Origin: an uncultured Erysipelotrichaceae bacterium | GTDB taxonomy: Bacteria > Bacillota_I > Bacilli_A > Erysipelotrichales > Erysipelotrichaceae | NCBI GenBank assembly: GCA_902782955.1 | Contig: CACZPD010000228.1 | Span: 1-24,664 of the forward strand | Direction: 5' to 3' | DNA: 24,664 nt | Shown: positions 15,701-23,435 of the stretch, in pieces | Numbering within the stretch: position 1 is the first letter of the stretch | How the letters are laid out: the number at the start of each line of letters is the position of its first letter | The notes under the pieces: model-generated | Database searches by the model: none | The model's input: the letters and a program-made list of their open reading frames with translations, nothing else | What the model was told of the DNA's origin: nothing | Program-made: the position numbers and the translations under genes

Positions 15701-16996
15701 CGGCAGATCATCCAGAGCTTCCGTGATCCCGTCCGCGAGTCCTTTGATCCCGCCCACGGTCATATCATCCGGCAGCGTATCCGGGACCGCGAAAGCGGAC
15801 ATCTGTTCGAGGGCATCGTTGACCTGCTTTTCACCGGCTTCGATCTGGTCCAGTCCGTCTATGGCTTCATCCATCTTTTCCAGACCTTCTTTGATCTGTT
15901 TAAGACCGTCTTCCGCTTCCTTCTTTTTCTGCAGGAGGTCAGCTTTGGTCTTCTTTACCTCTTTTTCCTGTTTCTTCAGTTCCTTTTCGCCGCTGACCAG
16001 TTTGCTTAAAGCGTCACTGATCTTCTTTTTACCGTCCCGCAGCGCTTTGTTGAGATCCTTCTGCGCTTTTTCCAGATCGCGTTTTCCCTTTGCGATCTCA
16101 TTCTCCCCGTCACGGATCTCCTCTTCCGCGTCGGCGATCTCTTCCCGCGCATCCGCGATCTTGTCATCGAATTCCTTTTTCCCGTCTTCGTATTCCTGCA
16201 GTCCGTCATTGTACTCTTCCAGGGCATCATCCCGGATGCTCTCGTACCGGTGACGTTCCTGCTCTTTTGCGAAGGCTTCCAGTTTTTCCTTTACCTCGGC
16301 AGCGTAATCTTCATACTGGTCCGAGAAAGCGTACATCTCTTTTCCCGCTTTCAGCAGGATATTGACTTCCGTATAGTACTCCGGATCAAATGCGGTATAC
16401 GGCACATACAGGTATGTACGCAGATACTGGTTGTTCAGTGTGCTGTTCTCCTTTGTCATATTCAGATACAGCGGCGTATCGATCAGACCTACGACCGTTA
16501 CACGGTCAACCAGCAGTACAGGTTCTTCTTCCTCCGTGACCAGTTCCACTTCGCTGCCGAGCGCAAAGCCTGCTTCCAGGGTCGTGCCGCATTCGGCCAG
16601 CGCTTCATGTTCATTCTGCGGCAGCCTTCCATCTCGCAATACAAAACCGTTGATCTCATGATCCGGATCGTAGGCATGCACGCGGGTAATGTATGTTTCA
16701 TTGCCGCATACACCGATCACATCCATGAACCAGGTCCCTTCCGCCTTCAGGACATCTTCCTCGGCATTCAGGGCGTCGATATCATCCTGGTCAAATCCGT
16801 AATTGGAATAGACCGTAATATCCTTGAGCCCGGTATCATCGTTGTACAGATCCACGCTCTTTCCCATAACGGGGGAACTGGCGGAAACACCAATAAAAAA
16901 AGCCACGCCCAGTGCGACGATCGCGGTCAATGAAAAGAAACGGCTCTTGGTCGTTCTGATCATTCTCCAGAGATTTGTCCATAGTCTGCGCGGCAT
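12701..16996 (-). CDS. FtsX-type ABC permease with giant repeat-built external domain
   Basis: A 1431-residue membrane protein, the partner of the ATPase encoded 4 bases upstream. Layout by eye: membrane segment (about 20-40), a MacB-like periplasmic-type domain (to about 225), a very long charged coiled-coil region (about 230-870), three membrane segments (about 903-923, 945-973, 992-1016; first FtsX domain), a second unit with one segment (about 1070-1092), an external domain (about 1095-1295) and three last segments (about 1298-1322, 1354-1378, 1392-1413; second FtsX domain with RQREIATLKVLGF). The coiled coil begins and ends with D/E-G-K-x-E/D-L type repeats and contains three 134-residue repeats in the middle. 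Such permeases in Bacillota usually move or sense amphipathic molecules or work on the envelope mechanically. The substrate cannot be deduced. The start lacks a strong ribosome binding site, so coupling to the ATPase is likely. Confidence 0.92.
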   Translation of the reverse strand: MPRRLWTNLWRMIRTTKSRFFSLTAIVALGVAFFIGVSASSPVMGKSVDLYNDDTGLKDITVYSNYGFDQDDIDALNAEEDVLKAEGTWFMDVIGVCGNETYITRVHAYDPDHEINGFVLRDGRLPQNEHEALAECGTTLEAGFALGSEVELVTEEEEPVLLVDRVTVVGLIDTPLYLNMTKENSTLNNQYLRTYLYVPYTAFDPEYYTEVNILLKAGKEMYAFSDQYEDYAAEVKEKLEAFAKEQERHRYESIRDDALEEYNDGLQEYEDGKKEFDDKIADAREEIADAEEEIRDGENEIAKGKRDLEKAQKDLNKALRDGKKKISDALSKLVSGEKELKKQEKEVKKTKADLLQKKKEAEDGLKQIKEGLEKMDEAIDGLDQIEAGEKQVNDALEQMSAFAVPDTLPDDMTVGGIKGLADGITEALDDLPIETDDDTTIGELRTYAAQTAQQLQTQKEQLAEQKAGILAQLEVQTTEEAKEKRAGVEAQKKTVEDALKQIDDGLEQMDEAIAGLEEIEAGEAQIQNGLDKLSGYSIPSSLPAAMTVGQLKQYAPDIMDLLADLPIEITDDMTVGEIRSYLASAVQELNDQKAELERQKSAILTQLGVENITQAKEKRAQTAAQKTPLEEALAQIETGLDQMDRAIAGLEAIEAGEQQINDALDRLAAFDIPDMLADDMTVGDLKELSSGFTEALKELPMETSDETTVGEIRDWLSSTRSELNKKKKELADTKAGILKQMDVQNTAQAKKKRKELAAQKKTVEEGLAQINDGLNQIAEGEEKITAGKEDLEKGKKEIRKAENELNEKVSDGQDQIDDGWQEIRENEDKIADGKQELADAKQELEDAIADGEKELSDAWDELTDAKEQIDSMEEPEWTVLDRTSHYASATYSNTVDQMKAIGNLFPIFFILVAALVCLTTMTRMVDEQRGEIGVLRALGFTRLQCAAKYLLYAAFATLLGEAIGTVAGMLSFPIIIYNTWKLMYILPKIFLYIPWNLVAMADISFLGIMLITTWLACRADMRETPAQLLRPKAPKLGKNTLLEKIPFLWKHLSFTWKVTIRNIIRYKRRFFMTVAGVAGCSALLVTGFGIRDSINAMVDIQFYSIYQYEGTAVVKDDTDSTRTEEIRKELEQDPDAERISLLSAYSAKAKSPLKEETAYLQIYPETDMIKDTYLLRTRKKHEPMELKDSGVIISEKLAENLGVKKGGKITVESRDGVMKEITVTDICEMYVRHYIFMSEKCYEDTYGEDVRYDTFFIKLKDGQKGAQAFQKKLLSYKEIDSVEFYDVLLDNFTTMVKGLDFIVWAILISSMSLAFIVLSNLINVNISERQREIATLKVLGFHAREVQSYIYKENNILTVIGAFCGIPMGILLHHYIMRMVEMEYIMFGREVLFPSYVYAVLLTVLFGILVNHFMKRKLSAITMVESLKSVE
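14717..15922 (-). repeat. Three tandem 402-bp (134-residue) coding repeats
   Basis: Within the permease, residues 359-492, 493-626 and 627-760 align with no gaps at a period of exactly 134 residues (units 15521-15922, 15119-15520 and 14717-15118). Each has a helix with QMDEAIAGLEEIEAGE-like sequence, a short globular insert with two motifs (DMTVGxLK and TTVGEIRxxL, joined by a LPxE segment) and a second helix ending in QAKEKR-like sequence. A fourth unit starts at residue 761 (KTVEEGLAQINDGL) but changes into ordinary coiled coil after about 18 residues. The units are clearly diverged (very roughly 40-50 percent identical by eye), so the duplication is old. Confidence 0.85.
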
Positions 16997-17000
16997 ATGA

Positions 17001-17702
17001 CTACCATTCTATTTCATCAATATCTGTCGGATGGGGATTCATTACGGAGGAGACGACCTTCCCGCTCTTGACGCGCAGTACGAGGTCTCCCATCGGGCAC
17101 AGGGCCAGATTATGCGTAATGATGACGACTGTCATATTATGGATCCTTGAAGTATCCTGCAGAAGCTTCAGGATCTGTTTGCCTGTCACATAGTCCAGTG
17201 CGCCTGTCGGCTCATCACATAAAAGCAGCTTGGGATTTTTCGCAAGCGCCCTCGCGATGGCGACACGCTGCTGTTCCCCGCCGGAAAGCTGGGAAGGAAA
17301 GTTATCCATCCGGTCGCCCAGGCCTACTCTTTCAAGCACTTCCGCAGGTGAAAGCGGCTCCCGGCAGATCTGCGTGGCCAGTTCCACGTTCTCCAGCGCC
17401 GTCAGGTTCTGTACGAGGTTGTAGAACTGGAATACGAAGCCGATGTCATAGCGGCGGTAATCCGTCATCTGTGCTTCATTCAGTTCCTCGATGTGCGTAC
17501 CGTCAACGATCACAGCACCGGAAGACGCGGTATCCATTCCGCCGAGTATGTTCAGGATCGTGCTTTTCCCGGCGCCGCTGGCCCCTGCAATGATGACGAT
17601 CTGTCCTTTATCAATGGAAAAATCGACTCCGTCCAGAGCCCTGATATCCACTTCACCGACGTGATATGTCTTTGTTACATTCTGAAATTCTATATAGCTC
17701 AT
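17001..17702 (-). CDS. MacB/LolD-type ABC transporter ATPase
   Basis: Cytoplasmic ATPase that should drive the FtsX-type permease encoded next. The 233-residue protein has Walker [10 protein letters not shown] (40-48), Q-loop FQFYN (91-95), signature LSGGEQQR (139-146), Walker [13 protein letters not shown] (159-170) and switch H197. The [18 protein letters not shown] segment and EPTGALD are typical of the LolD/MacB/BceA subfamily, which works with long-loop permeases in mechanotransmission rather than simple import. It lies 4 bases before the permease. The start has no Shine-Dalgarno motif, and a good promoter ends about 10 bases upstream, so the message may be leaderless. No sensor kinase or regulator is adjacent, so it is not an obvious Bce-type resistance module. 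Confidence 0.95.
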   Translation of the reverse strand: MSYIEFQNVTKTYHVGEVDIRALDGVDFSIDKGQIVIIAGASGAGKSTILNILGGMDTASSGAVIVDGTHIEELNEAQMTDYRRYDIGFVFQFYNLVQNLTALENVELATQICREPLSPAEVLERVGLGDRMDNFPSQLSGGEQQRVAIARALAKNPKLLLCDEPTGALDYVTGKQILKLLQDTSRIHNMTVVIITHNLALCPMGDLVLRVKSGKVVSSVMNPHPTDIDEIEW

Positions 17703-17712
17703 TATCAGTTTA

Positions 17713-17741
17713 AATATAGCCTACTTGGCTTCCTGAAACAA
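17713..17741 (-). promoter_or_regulatory. Promoter of the ABC transporter operon
   Basis: On the minus strand a -10 box TATATT (17713-17718, 5 of 6) lies 17 bases after TTGTTT (17736-17741). The expected transcription start near 17706 is only about 4 bases before the ATG at 17702. The -35 box directly borders the rpsO terminator. Confidence 0.5.
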
Positions 17742-17742
17742 G

Positions 17743-17762
17743 AAAACCGGGTTCATCCCGGT
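17743..17762 (-). terminator. rpsO terminator
   Basis: On the minus strand ACCGGG, loop ATGAA, CCCGGT then TTT: a six-pair GC-rich stem (17746-17751 with 17757-17762) with a short T-run, 8 bases after the rpsO stop. Confidence 0.75.
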
Positions 17763-17770
17763 CTCTTTTT

Positions 17771-18037
17771 TTACTTTCTCAGTCCTAATTTTGTGATCAG
17801 TTCACGGTAGCGGTTGATATCTTCTTTCTTGAGATATTCCAGCATGCTTCTTCTGCGTCCTACCATCTTCAGCAGACCACGGTTGGAAGAATAGTCATGT
17901 TTGTGAACCTTCAGGTGTTCTGTCAGGATGTTGATCTGTTCTGTCAGCATCGCAACCTGTACTTCAACGGAACCTGTGTCGCCGGCGCTGCGGCCGAAAT
18001 CTTTAACCAGCTGAGCTTTCTTTTCTTTTGTTAACAT
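17771..18037 (-). CDS. rpsO: 30S ribosomal protein S15
   Basis: Primary 16S rRNA-binding protein of the small-subunit platform. The 88 residues match the family along the whole length: [16 protein letters not shown] (about 14-29), the loop [11 protein letters not shown] (44-54) and the C-terminal [13 protein letters not shown] (about 61-73). The start has a GAGGAG site seven bases upstream. It has its own strong promoter and terminator and is therefore a single-gene unit. The usual downstream partner, pnp, is not next to it here. Confidence 0.98.
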   Translation of the reverse strand: MLTKEKKAQLVKDFGRSAGDTGSVEVQVAMLTEQINILTEHLKVHKHDYSSNRGLLKMVGRRRSMLEYLKKEDINRYRELITKLGLRK

Positions 18038-18115
18038 TTTTTTCTCCTCTTTCTTTCTGTATCGTTCTGATCCGAGTCAGCCGTCAGAGGTACGGACAGA
18101 CCCAGAGCAAAAGCT
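18038..18115 (-). other. rpsO 5' leader, possible S15 autoregulatory RNA
   Basis: The predicted leader of about 75 bases can form two adjacent small hairpins: CCGT/ACGG (18092-18095 with 18081-18084) and CTGA/TCAG (18077-18080 with 18067-18070). S15 often represses its own translation by binding such a leader, and several unrelated leader folds are known in Bacillota. I could not match this one to a specific class. A 14-base palindrome (18107-18120, GCAAAAG/CTTTTGC) lies at the transcription start. Confidence 0.35.
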
Positions 18116-18120
18116 TTTGC

Positions 18121-18150
18121 ATTATAGCATACATCAATTGAAAATGTACA
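18121..18150 (-). promoter_or_regulatory. Strong extended -10 promoter of rpsO
   Basis: On the minus strand a perfect TATAAT (18121-18126) is preceded by the extended element TGC, with TGTACA (18145-18150, 4 of 6) 18 bases upstream. It begins 4 bases after the stop codon of the preceding small membrane-protein gene. Confidence 0.75.
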
Positions 18151-18153
18151 CAT

Positions 18154-18507
18154 TTAATGTATAAACATCGGAATAATTCTGTATAAATAGGAAATAACGC
18201 ATACGACCAGGCCTCCTAAAGCCAGTTTGAAGTCCACGGAATCCTTACGGTCGATGTTTTTCTTCATGCCTATGATCGAAAGAATAATACCGATGGTGGC
18301 GATGATGAACATCACGTCAAATAAGATAGACAGGATACCTGCCGCAAGACCGTATCCGCAGATCATGGTATTGAGCATATTGCCCGTCCTGGCCTTCTTC
18401 ACTTCCGCGGCGTGTCTGATTGCCTCTTCTTCGGCCAGTCTTTCCCGTTCCATTTCAATGGCACGCTGGCTGCGGGCTTTGGTTTTGCTTTTCTTCATCT
18501 TCTGCAT
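18154..18507 (-). CDS. Small DUF4190-like membrane protein
   Basis: A 117-residue protein with a charged, probably helical cytoplasmic N-terminus (about 1-42: many Lys, Arg and Glu, e.g. EMERERLAEEEAIRH) followed by hydrophobic segments at about 47-68, 70-82 and 94-113. The pattern TIGIILSIIGMKKN followed by FKLALGGLVVCVISY resembles DUF4190-type small membrane proteins, in which a Gly-rich helix ends in a basic turn; this is a loose match. Function unknown. It starts one base after the hemW stop (a TGATATG junction) with GAGG nine bases upstream, so it belongs to the fmt-lepA-hemW transcript. No terminator separates it from the rpsO promoter. Confidence 0.75.
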   Translation of the reverse strand: MQKMKKSKTKARSQRAIEMERERLAEEEAIRHAAEVKKARTGNMLNTMICGYGLAAGILSILFDVMFIIATIGIILSIIGMKKNIDRKDSVDFKLALGGLVVCVISYLYRIIPMFIH

Positions 18508-18508
18508 A

Positions 18509-19627
18509 TCACTGTACCTCGTCCATCATGTCCGCGAGAACGGTATTCAGGATCTCCATCCCCTTTTCCGTACACCGAACATGTTGATTTTCATATATTA
18601 AACACTTTTCGTCAATCCATCTCTTTGCTTTTGCGCCGAAAACCTGCTCAAATGAGAACCCGTACCTTTCCTGAAACAGACGCATATCAAGTCCTTCACG
18701 CATCCGCAGGGACATCATCAGGTTCTCAAACATCTCATCATTCAGCGTAAGAGGAGTATCGTCGGTCCGCATGGGATCTTCTATATAGACTTTCAGGGAT
18801 GACGGATGGTCATAGCGGATATGGTCTTCCTTGCCGCTCGCCCCTGCGCCGATCCCATAGAAATCATCGTACCGCCAGTATGCCCGGTTGTGCAGAGAAC
18901 GGCAGCCGGGAAGCGCGAAGTTGGAGATCTCGTAATGCTCATATCCCTTCCCGGTCAGTACGGAGACGATATGCTCATACATATCCGCTTCCAGGTCTTC
19001 ATCCGCCGGCTGTACGCCGCGTCTTGCGAAAACGGTATTCTCCGGTATCGTCAGGCTGTACAGGGAAAGATGCCCCGGTTCCAGGCTGAGCGCGTCCGCC
19101 AGTGTTTCATCAAGATCCTGCATCGTCTGTCCGGGCAGTCCGTACATGATGTCCAGCGAAAAGCTGCCGATTCCCGCGTTTCGCAGGATCCCGATGCAGC
19201 TCCTGACATCCTCAAATGTATGTTTTCTGCCGATCGTTTTCAGAAGCATGTCGTTCCCGCTCTGCATGCCGACGCTGACCCTGTTCACACCGTGTTTTTT
19301 CAGGATATCCGCTTTCTCATCATCCAGCGTTCCCGGATTGACTTCCACGGTATATTCTCTGACCTGTTCCCGGTACGGGTCCAGCATGCCCAGCAGTCTT
19401 TCCAGTTCTTCGCAGGAAAGCGCAGTCGGGGTCCCGCCCCCGATGTAGATCGTCCGGAGAGCGGGATTTACATGCCGCTGTTCCAGTTCATACGAAACAG
19501 CGTCCAGCCATTTTTCCGCCATGCCGGCATGGTATACGACATGACAGAAATCACAGTAGTAACAGATGCTTTCACAGAACGGCACATGCAGATACAGGTA
19601 TTCCGGATCTTTATTTCTTGGGATCAT
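18509..19627 (-). CDS. hemW: HemW-type radical SAM heme chaperone
   Basis: Radical SAM protein formerly annotated as oxygen-independent coproporphyrinogen oxidase; HemW proteins bind and deliver heme rather than decarboxylate coproporphyrinogen. The 372-residue protein has the HemW-style cluster motif C18-x3-C22-x2-C25 followed by DFC, the SAM-binding IYIGGGTPT (about 60-68), VEVNPGT and SVGMQSG segments, and [13 protein letters not shown]-terminal domain (about 290-370) is the usual HemW extension. It overlaps the end of lepA by 17 bases; lepA-hemW is a conserved Bacillota pair. No clear ribosome binding site is visible inside lepA, so coupling is likely. No heme synthesis genes are present in the window, so the physiological partner is unknown. 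Confidence 0.93.
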   Translation of the reverse strand: MIPRNKDPEYLYLHVPFCESICYYCDFCHVVYHAGMAEKWLDAVSYELEQRHVNPALRTIYIGGGTPTALSCEELERLLGMLDPYREQVREYTVEVNPGTLDDEKADILKKHGVNRVSVGMQSGNDMLLKTIGRKHTFEDVRSCIGILRNAGIGSFSLDIMYGLPGQTMQDLDETLADALSLEPGHLSLYSLTIPENTVFARRGVQPADEDLEADMYEHIVSVLTGKGYEHYEISNFALPGCRSLHNRAYWRYDDFYGIGAGASGKEDHIRYDHPSSLKVYIEDPMRTDDTPLTLNDEMFENLMMSLRMREGLDMRLFQERYGFSFEQVFGAKAKRWIDEKCLIYENQHVRCTEKGMEILNTVLADMMDEVQ

Positions 19628-21422
19628 CGTTCATTGAGAGAACCGCCATGAATGCTTCCTGCGGGATCGTTACCGATCCGACATTCTTCATGCGCTTCTT
19701 TCCTTCCTTCTGCTTTTCGAGCAGTTTCTTCTTACGGGAAATATCGCCGCCGTAGCACTTGGCAAGAACGTTTTTCCGCAGTGATTTGATATTCGTGCGG
19801 GCAATGACTTTTCCGCCCACTGCCGCCTGCACGGGGATCTCAAACTGCTGGCGCGGGATGAGTTCCTTCAGTTTTCTCGTAATATCGCTTCCCCGCTTGT
19901 ATCCATCCTGCCGGTGGATGATCACGGACAGTGCGTCAACGGGCTCACCGTTGAGCAGGATATCCATACGCACAAGGTCTTCCCGGCGGTAACCGATCAG
20001 CTCATAATCCAGGGACGCATATCCCTTGGAACAGGATTTGAGTCGGTCGAAGAAATCGAAGATGATCTCCGACAGCGGCAGTTCATAGACGATGATATTC
20101 CTGCCGGCATCGATGACATCCATGGATTTGAAGATGCCTCTCTTGTTCTGGCAGAGTTCCATCACTGCGCCGATATAATCATCCGGCACCATGATCTCCG
20201 CCTTGACATACGGTTCTTCGATATGGTCGATCCGCACGGCATCCGGCATGCGTGCCGGGTTGTCGATCTCGATCATCGTCCCGTCCGTCAGATATGTATG
20301 ATAGATAACCGACGGCGCGGTGCAGATCAGGTCGAGGTTGTATTCCCTCTCAAGCCTTTCCTGGATGACATCCATGTGCAGAAGACCGAGGAAACCGCAG
20401 CGGAACCCGAAGCCGAGCGCCTGCGATGTTTCCGCTTCGTACTGCAGGGACGCGTCATTGAGCTGAAGCTTGTCGAGCGCATCATGCAGGTCTTCATATT
20501 TTGCCGCATCGGAAGGATACAGGCCGCAGTAGACCATCGGATTGAGTTTCCGGTAGCCTGCCAGCGGTTCCGAAGCGGGATTGCCTACAGATGTAACGGT
20601 ATCACCGACACGGACATCCTGGATGGATTTGATGCTTGCCGCGAACCATCCGACATAGCCGCATTCCAGTTCGGTGACCTTGACTTCGTTGGGGTTGCGG
20701 ATACCGGCTTCACTGACTTCATATTCCGCACCGGTCGCCATGAAGCGGACCTTGTCCCCGACTTTCAGCTTTCCTTCCCGGATGCGCACCAGGGCAATGA
20801 CGCCCCGGTAGGGATCGTAGAAGGAATCGAAGACCAGTGCCTTCAGCGGCGCATCCGGACTGCCGGAGGGTGCCGGGATCTCATGCACGATCTTCTCCAG
20901 CACAGAGCGGACATTCAGTCCGGTACGGGCAGAGATCAGCGGCGCGCTTTCACAATCGAGACCGATGATCTCCTCGATCTCGTGTTTCGTAACATCCGGC
21001 TGGGAGTTGTTCATGTCGACTTTGTTGATGACGGGAATGAGCTCCAGTCCGTTGTCCAGCGCCAGATATGTATTGGCAAGCGTCTGCGCCTGTACGCCCT
21101 GCGTGGAATCCACGACAAGGACCGCTCCCTCGCACGCAGCCAGGGAACGTGATACTTCATAGGTAAAATCAACATGGCCTGGTGTATCGATCAGGTTGAA
21201 CAGGTAATCCTCCCCGTCTTCCGCGTGATAGATCAGCTGCACGGCGTTCAGCTTGATCGTGATGCCGCGCTCCCTTTCCAGATCCATTTCATCCAGGATC
21301 TGGGCTTTCATATCACGTTCGCTGACCGTGTCCGTCATTTCCAGGATCCGGTCTGCCAGGGTGGATTTCCCGTGGTCAATATGCGCTATGATACAGAAAT
21401 TTCTGATATGTTTCTGGTCCAT
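19611..21422 (-). CDS. lepA: Elongation factor 4 (LepA)
   Basis: Ribosome-associated translational GTPase involved in initiation-complex assembly and back-translocation under stress. The 603-residue protein has the G-domain motifs AHIDHGKST (13-21), [13 protein letters not shown] and NKVD. The EF-G-like domains follow, and then the LepA-specific C-terminal domain ([25 protein letters not shown], with the [16 protein letters not shown] segment). The length is the family standard. It starts 3 bases after the fmt stop. The nearest purine-rich site (AGGAAAGG) is about 14 bases upstream inside fmt, so initiation is probably coupled. It overlaps hemW at its 3' end. Confidence 0.98.
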   Translation of the reverse strand: MDQKHIRNFCIIAHIDHGKSTLADRILEMTDTVSERDMKAQILDEMDLERERGITIKLNAVQLIYHAEDGEDYLFNLIDTPGHVDFTYEVSRSLAACEGAVLVVDSTQGVQAQTLANTYLALDNGLELIPVINKVDMNNSQPDVTKHEIEEIIGLDCESAPLISARTGLNVRSVLEKIVHEIPAPSGSPDAPLKALVFDSFYDPYRGVIALVRIREGKLKVGDKVRFMATGAEYEVSEAGIRNPNEVKVTELECGYVGWFAASIKSIQDVRVGDTVTSVGNPASEPLAGYRKLNPMVYCGLYPSDAAKYEDLHDALDKLQLNDASLQYEAETSQALGFGFRCGFLGLLHMDVIQERLEREYNLDLICTAPSVIYHTYLTDGTMIEIDNPARMPDAVRIDHIEEPYVKAEIMVPDDYIGAVMELCQNKRGIFKSMDVIDAGRNIIVYELPLSEIIFDFFDRLKSCSKGYASLDYELIGYRREDLVRMDILLNGEPVDALSVIIHRQDGYKRGSDITRKLKELIPRQQFEIPVQAAVGGKVIARTNIKSLRKNVLAKCYGGDISRKKKLLEKQKEGKKRMKNVGSVTIPQEAFMAVLSMNDDPKK

Positions 21423-21425
21423 ATA

Positions 21426-22361
21426 TTATTCAAAAACCTTTCCTGTCAGTGCCCTGCCTGCCCCGTTGGCAAACGCCTTCGCATCCATCCTGGATTTTCC
21501 TTCGGGCTGCAGTTCCTTTACATAGAGATATCCCTTCATGCATGCGATCTTCATACAGCCGTCTTCGAATCCCATGACCGTTCCCGGCACATGGTCATTC
21601 TCTTCCGTTTTTCTGCGGACCGCGTAGAACTTGATCCGCTTTCCTTCGATCACGCCGTATGCGATTGGCCAGTCGATCAGGCCGCGGATATGGTTATAGA
21701 TGACATTCACATCCTCTGCCGCAAAGGAAACCTTTTCCTCTTCCGGCGCGATGTTCCTTGCCAGCGTATAGTTTTCTCCCTGCGGCTCGCCTTTCAGCGT
21801 ACCGTCCACTACACCGGGAAGGGCTTCCCGGATCAGGTCGCATCCGGCCTTCTCCAGCTTCAGGTTCAGGGTCTCTGTCGTATCCTCTTCATCGATCTTC
21901 ACGATCCGGCGGGCAAATACATCGCCCGCATCCATCGCGTGGACCATTTCCATCAGGCATACGCCGGTCTCTTCATCCCCGTTCATGACTGCCCTGTGCA
22001 CCGGGGCGCCGCCGCGGTATTTCGGCAGCAGCGACGGATGGATATTCAGACAGCCGTATGCCGGTGCATCCAGGATGACATCCGGGATCATCTGTCCATA
22101 GGCACATGTAACGATCAGGTCGGGCTGGTAAGCCAGGACCTCATCCGCCTGCAGTCTGAGTTTTGCCGGCTGCAAGACCGGTATGCCGTGCGCGTCGGCC
22201 AGCTCATGGACCGGTGTCGGCATGATCTTTCTTTTTCTGCCTACTGGCTTGTCCGGCTGCGACACAACAGCAACGATATGATATTTCTCTTCGATCAGCG
22301 CCTTCAGTATTTCACATGCAAATCTGGGCGTTCCGAAGAAAATAACGCGTAAATCTTTCAT
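21426..22361 (-). CDS. fmt: Methionyl-tRNA formyltransferase
   Basis: Transfers a formyl group from 10-formyl-THF to Met-tRNA(fMet), making the initiator tRNA for translation. The 311-residue protein has the N-terminal FFGTPRFA (8-15), the basic tRNA-contact loop DKPVGRKRK (37-45), the catalytic triad N106, H108 and D144, and the folate-site motif SLLPKYRGGAP (110-120). A C-terminal OB-like domain follows. The start at 22361 has AGGAGA eight bases upstream; the frame stays open to 22394 but that adds 11 residues without a binding site. First gene of fmt-lepA-hemW-membrane protein. fmt is more often paired with def or priA, neither of which is visible here. Confidence 0.97.
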   Translation of the reverse strand: MKDLRVIFFGTPRFACEILKALIEEKYHIVAVVSQPDKPVGRKRKIMPTPVHELADAHGIPVLQPAKLRLQADEVLAYQPDLIVTCAYGQMIPDVILDAPAYGCLNIHPSLLPKYRGGAPVHRAVMNGDEETGVCLMEMVHAMDAGDVFARRIVKIDEEDTTETLNLKLEKAGCDLIREALPGVVDGTLKGEPQGENYTLARNIAPEEEKVSFAAEDVNVIYNHIRGLIDWPIAYGVIEGKRIKFYAVRRKTEENDHVPGTVMGFEDGCMKIACMKGYLYVKELQPEGKSRMDAKAFANGAGRALTGKVFE

Positions 22362-22385
22362 TTTATAGGTCTCCTGTCGCAGTAC

Positions 22386-22391
22386 ATTATA
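22386..22391 (-). promoter_or_regulatory. -10 box of a possible fmt promoter
   Basis: A perfect minus-strand TATAAT lies 25 bases upstream of the fmt ATG in the gap shared with the divergent rpsT. The sequence 16-18 bases upstream (around ATGCAA) is a poor -35 match, so only the -10 box is supported. Confidence 0.4.
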
Positions 22392-22408
22392 CATTAACCT
22401 TCTATTTA

Positions 22409-22437
22409 TTGCATTTTCAAAACTGCTTTGTTATAAT
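22409..22437 (+). promoter_or_regulatory. rpsT promoter
   Basis: On the plus strand TTGCAT (22409-22414) is followed after exactly 17 bases by a perfect TATAAT (22432-22437). The extended element TG stands just before the -10 box. It gives a leader of about 25 bases ending in the AGGAGG site. Confidence 0.7.
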
Positions 22438-22468
22438 CGTTTAGGCAAAGAAACAGGAGGTAGATCTC

Positions 22469-22732
22469 ATGGCTAATATCAAGTCTCAGAAAAAGCGTGC
22501 ATTAACAAACCTGAAAAGACAGAATATCAAAGCCGGACAGAAGAGCGAATTAAAGACAGCGATCAAGAAAGTCCGCGCTGCCGTTCAGTCCGGTGATAAA
22601 GAAACTGCCGTAAAAGCATACAATGAGGCCAACAAAGCTCTGGATAAGGCTGTCGCAAGACACGTAAAGAACAGCAACTACGCTGCCCGTCAGAAATCCA
22701 GACTCGCAAAAGCTGTAAACGCAATGAACTAA
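22469..22732 (+). CDS. rpsT: 30S ribosomal protein S20
   Basis: Primary 16S rRNA-binding protein of the small subunit. The 87-residue, strongly basic helical protein has the family N-terminus MANIKSQKKRALTN, the segment ELKTAIKKVRAAVQSGD (27-43) and the C-terminal RQKSRLAKAVNAM. It has an AGGAGG ribosome binding site eight bases upstream, its own promoter and a terminator 1-5 bases after the stop. It is the only gene on the plus strand here. Confidence 0.98.
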   Translation: MANIKSQKKRALTNLKRQNIKAGQKSELKTAIKKVRAAVQSGDKETAVKAYNEANKALDKAVARHVKNSNYAARQKSRLAKAVNAMN

Positions 22733-22761
22733 AAAACGAGATCATCAGATTCTCGTTTTTT
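22733..22761. terminator. Bidirectional terminator between rpsT and trmK
   Basis: ACGAGA (22736-22741) pairs with TCTCGT (22751-22756). A run of A precedes the stem and a run of seven T follows it, so the hairpin can end both rpsT transcripts (plus) and the rpoD-trmK transcript (minus), whose stop codons lie within a few bases on either side. Confidence 0.85.
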
Positions 22762-22766
22762 TCATG

Positions 22767-23435
22767 TTATTCCGCGTTTTCCAGCTGCTTTTCCCAGATC
22801 GTTTTCAGATACCTGGCATTTTCTATGACAGACAGTTCTTTTGCCCGCTGCACGATCTGTTCATATTTCCGGATCTGTCTCTCCGCGTATTCCCGGTATC
22901 CGGGACTTTTTTTCATTTCCGCCGATACGCCGCACAGGATCTCCTCCTCGCTGTATGGCGCATGCGGTTTCGCGGAGAAAGCCGTTACGGTGTAACAGAA
23001 CCCGCGGTCGGAAACGACCGCTTCTTCCTCAATCGTATAATGATGATCGCTGATCCACCGGCGCATCTTGTCTTCATCGTGGTTGACTTCGACGATGATC
23101 CTTTTCAGCGAAGGCAGTCTGTCCAGCGCCCTTTCCAGTATATCGCCGGCGGTATAGAAACCCATACCGGCAATGACAGCGGTATCCGTATCCGCGGGAA
23201 CCCGGTCAAATCCATCCGACAGGATGGGGATCACCCTGTCCTCCAGCCCGTAGTCCGCAATGTTTTTCTGTGCCATTTTCAGCGGGCCTTCCCGCACGTC
23301 GCAGGCATATGCTTTTTCCGCGATCCGGTTCTGGATCAGATAAACCGGAAGAAGAGCGTGATCAGTGCCGATATCCGCTGTGATCACGCTCTCATGTATC
23401 ATATCTGCGATCGTTTTCAGTCTCGCTGTGATCAT
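22767..23435 (-). CDS. trmK: tRNA (adenine-22-N1)-methyltransferase
   Basis: SAM-dependent enzyme that makes m1A22 in tRNA D-loops of Bacillota; essential in some pathogens. The 222-residue protein starts RLKTIADMI, has the SAM motif [11 protein letters not shown] (20-30), the acidic residue of the second strand in ACDVREGPL, and VIAGMG in the fourth strand. The C-terminal third is a charged helical coiled-coil (about 170-220), as in TrmK. In the family the VIAGMG motif is often followed by another Gly; here it is FYTAG, a small variation. The ATG overlaps the rpoD stop (ATGA), a widespread arrangement that indicates translational coupling. It ends just before a bidirectional terminator. Confidence 0.93.
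   Translation of the reverse strand: MITARLKTIADMIHESVITADIGTDHALLPVYLIQNRIAEKAYACDVREGPLKMAQKNIADYGLEDRVIPILSDGFDRVPADTDTAVIAGMGFYTAGDILERALDRLPSLKRIIVEVNHDEDKMRRWISDHHYTIEEEAVVSDRGFCYTVTAFSAKPHAPYSEEEILCGVSAEMKKSPGYREYAERQIRKYEQIVQRAKELSVIENARYLKTIWEKQLENAE

Noticed and set aside
14717..15922. The three 402-bp repeats as a transposon, phage or CRISPR-like array
   Set aside because: They are in frame, diverged, without spacers or terminal repeats, and explained as protein repeats of the permease.
19914..21152. Long plus-strand open frame of 412 codons
   Set aside because: It lies entirely antisense to lepA, has no recognisable domain or ribosome binding site, and arises from the codon bias of lepA.
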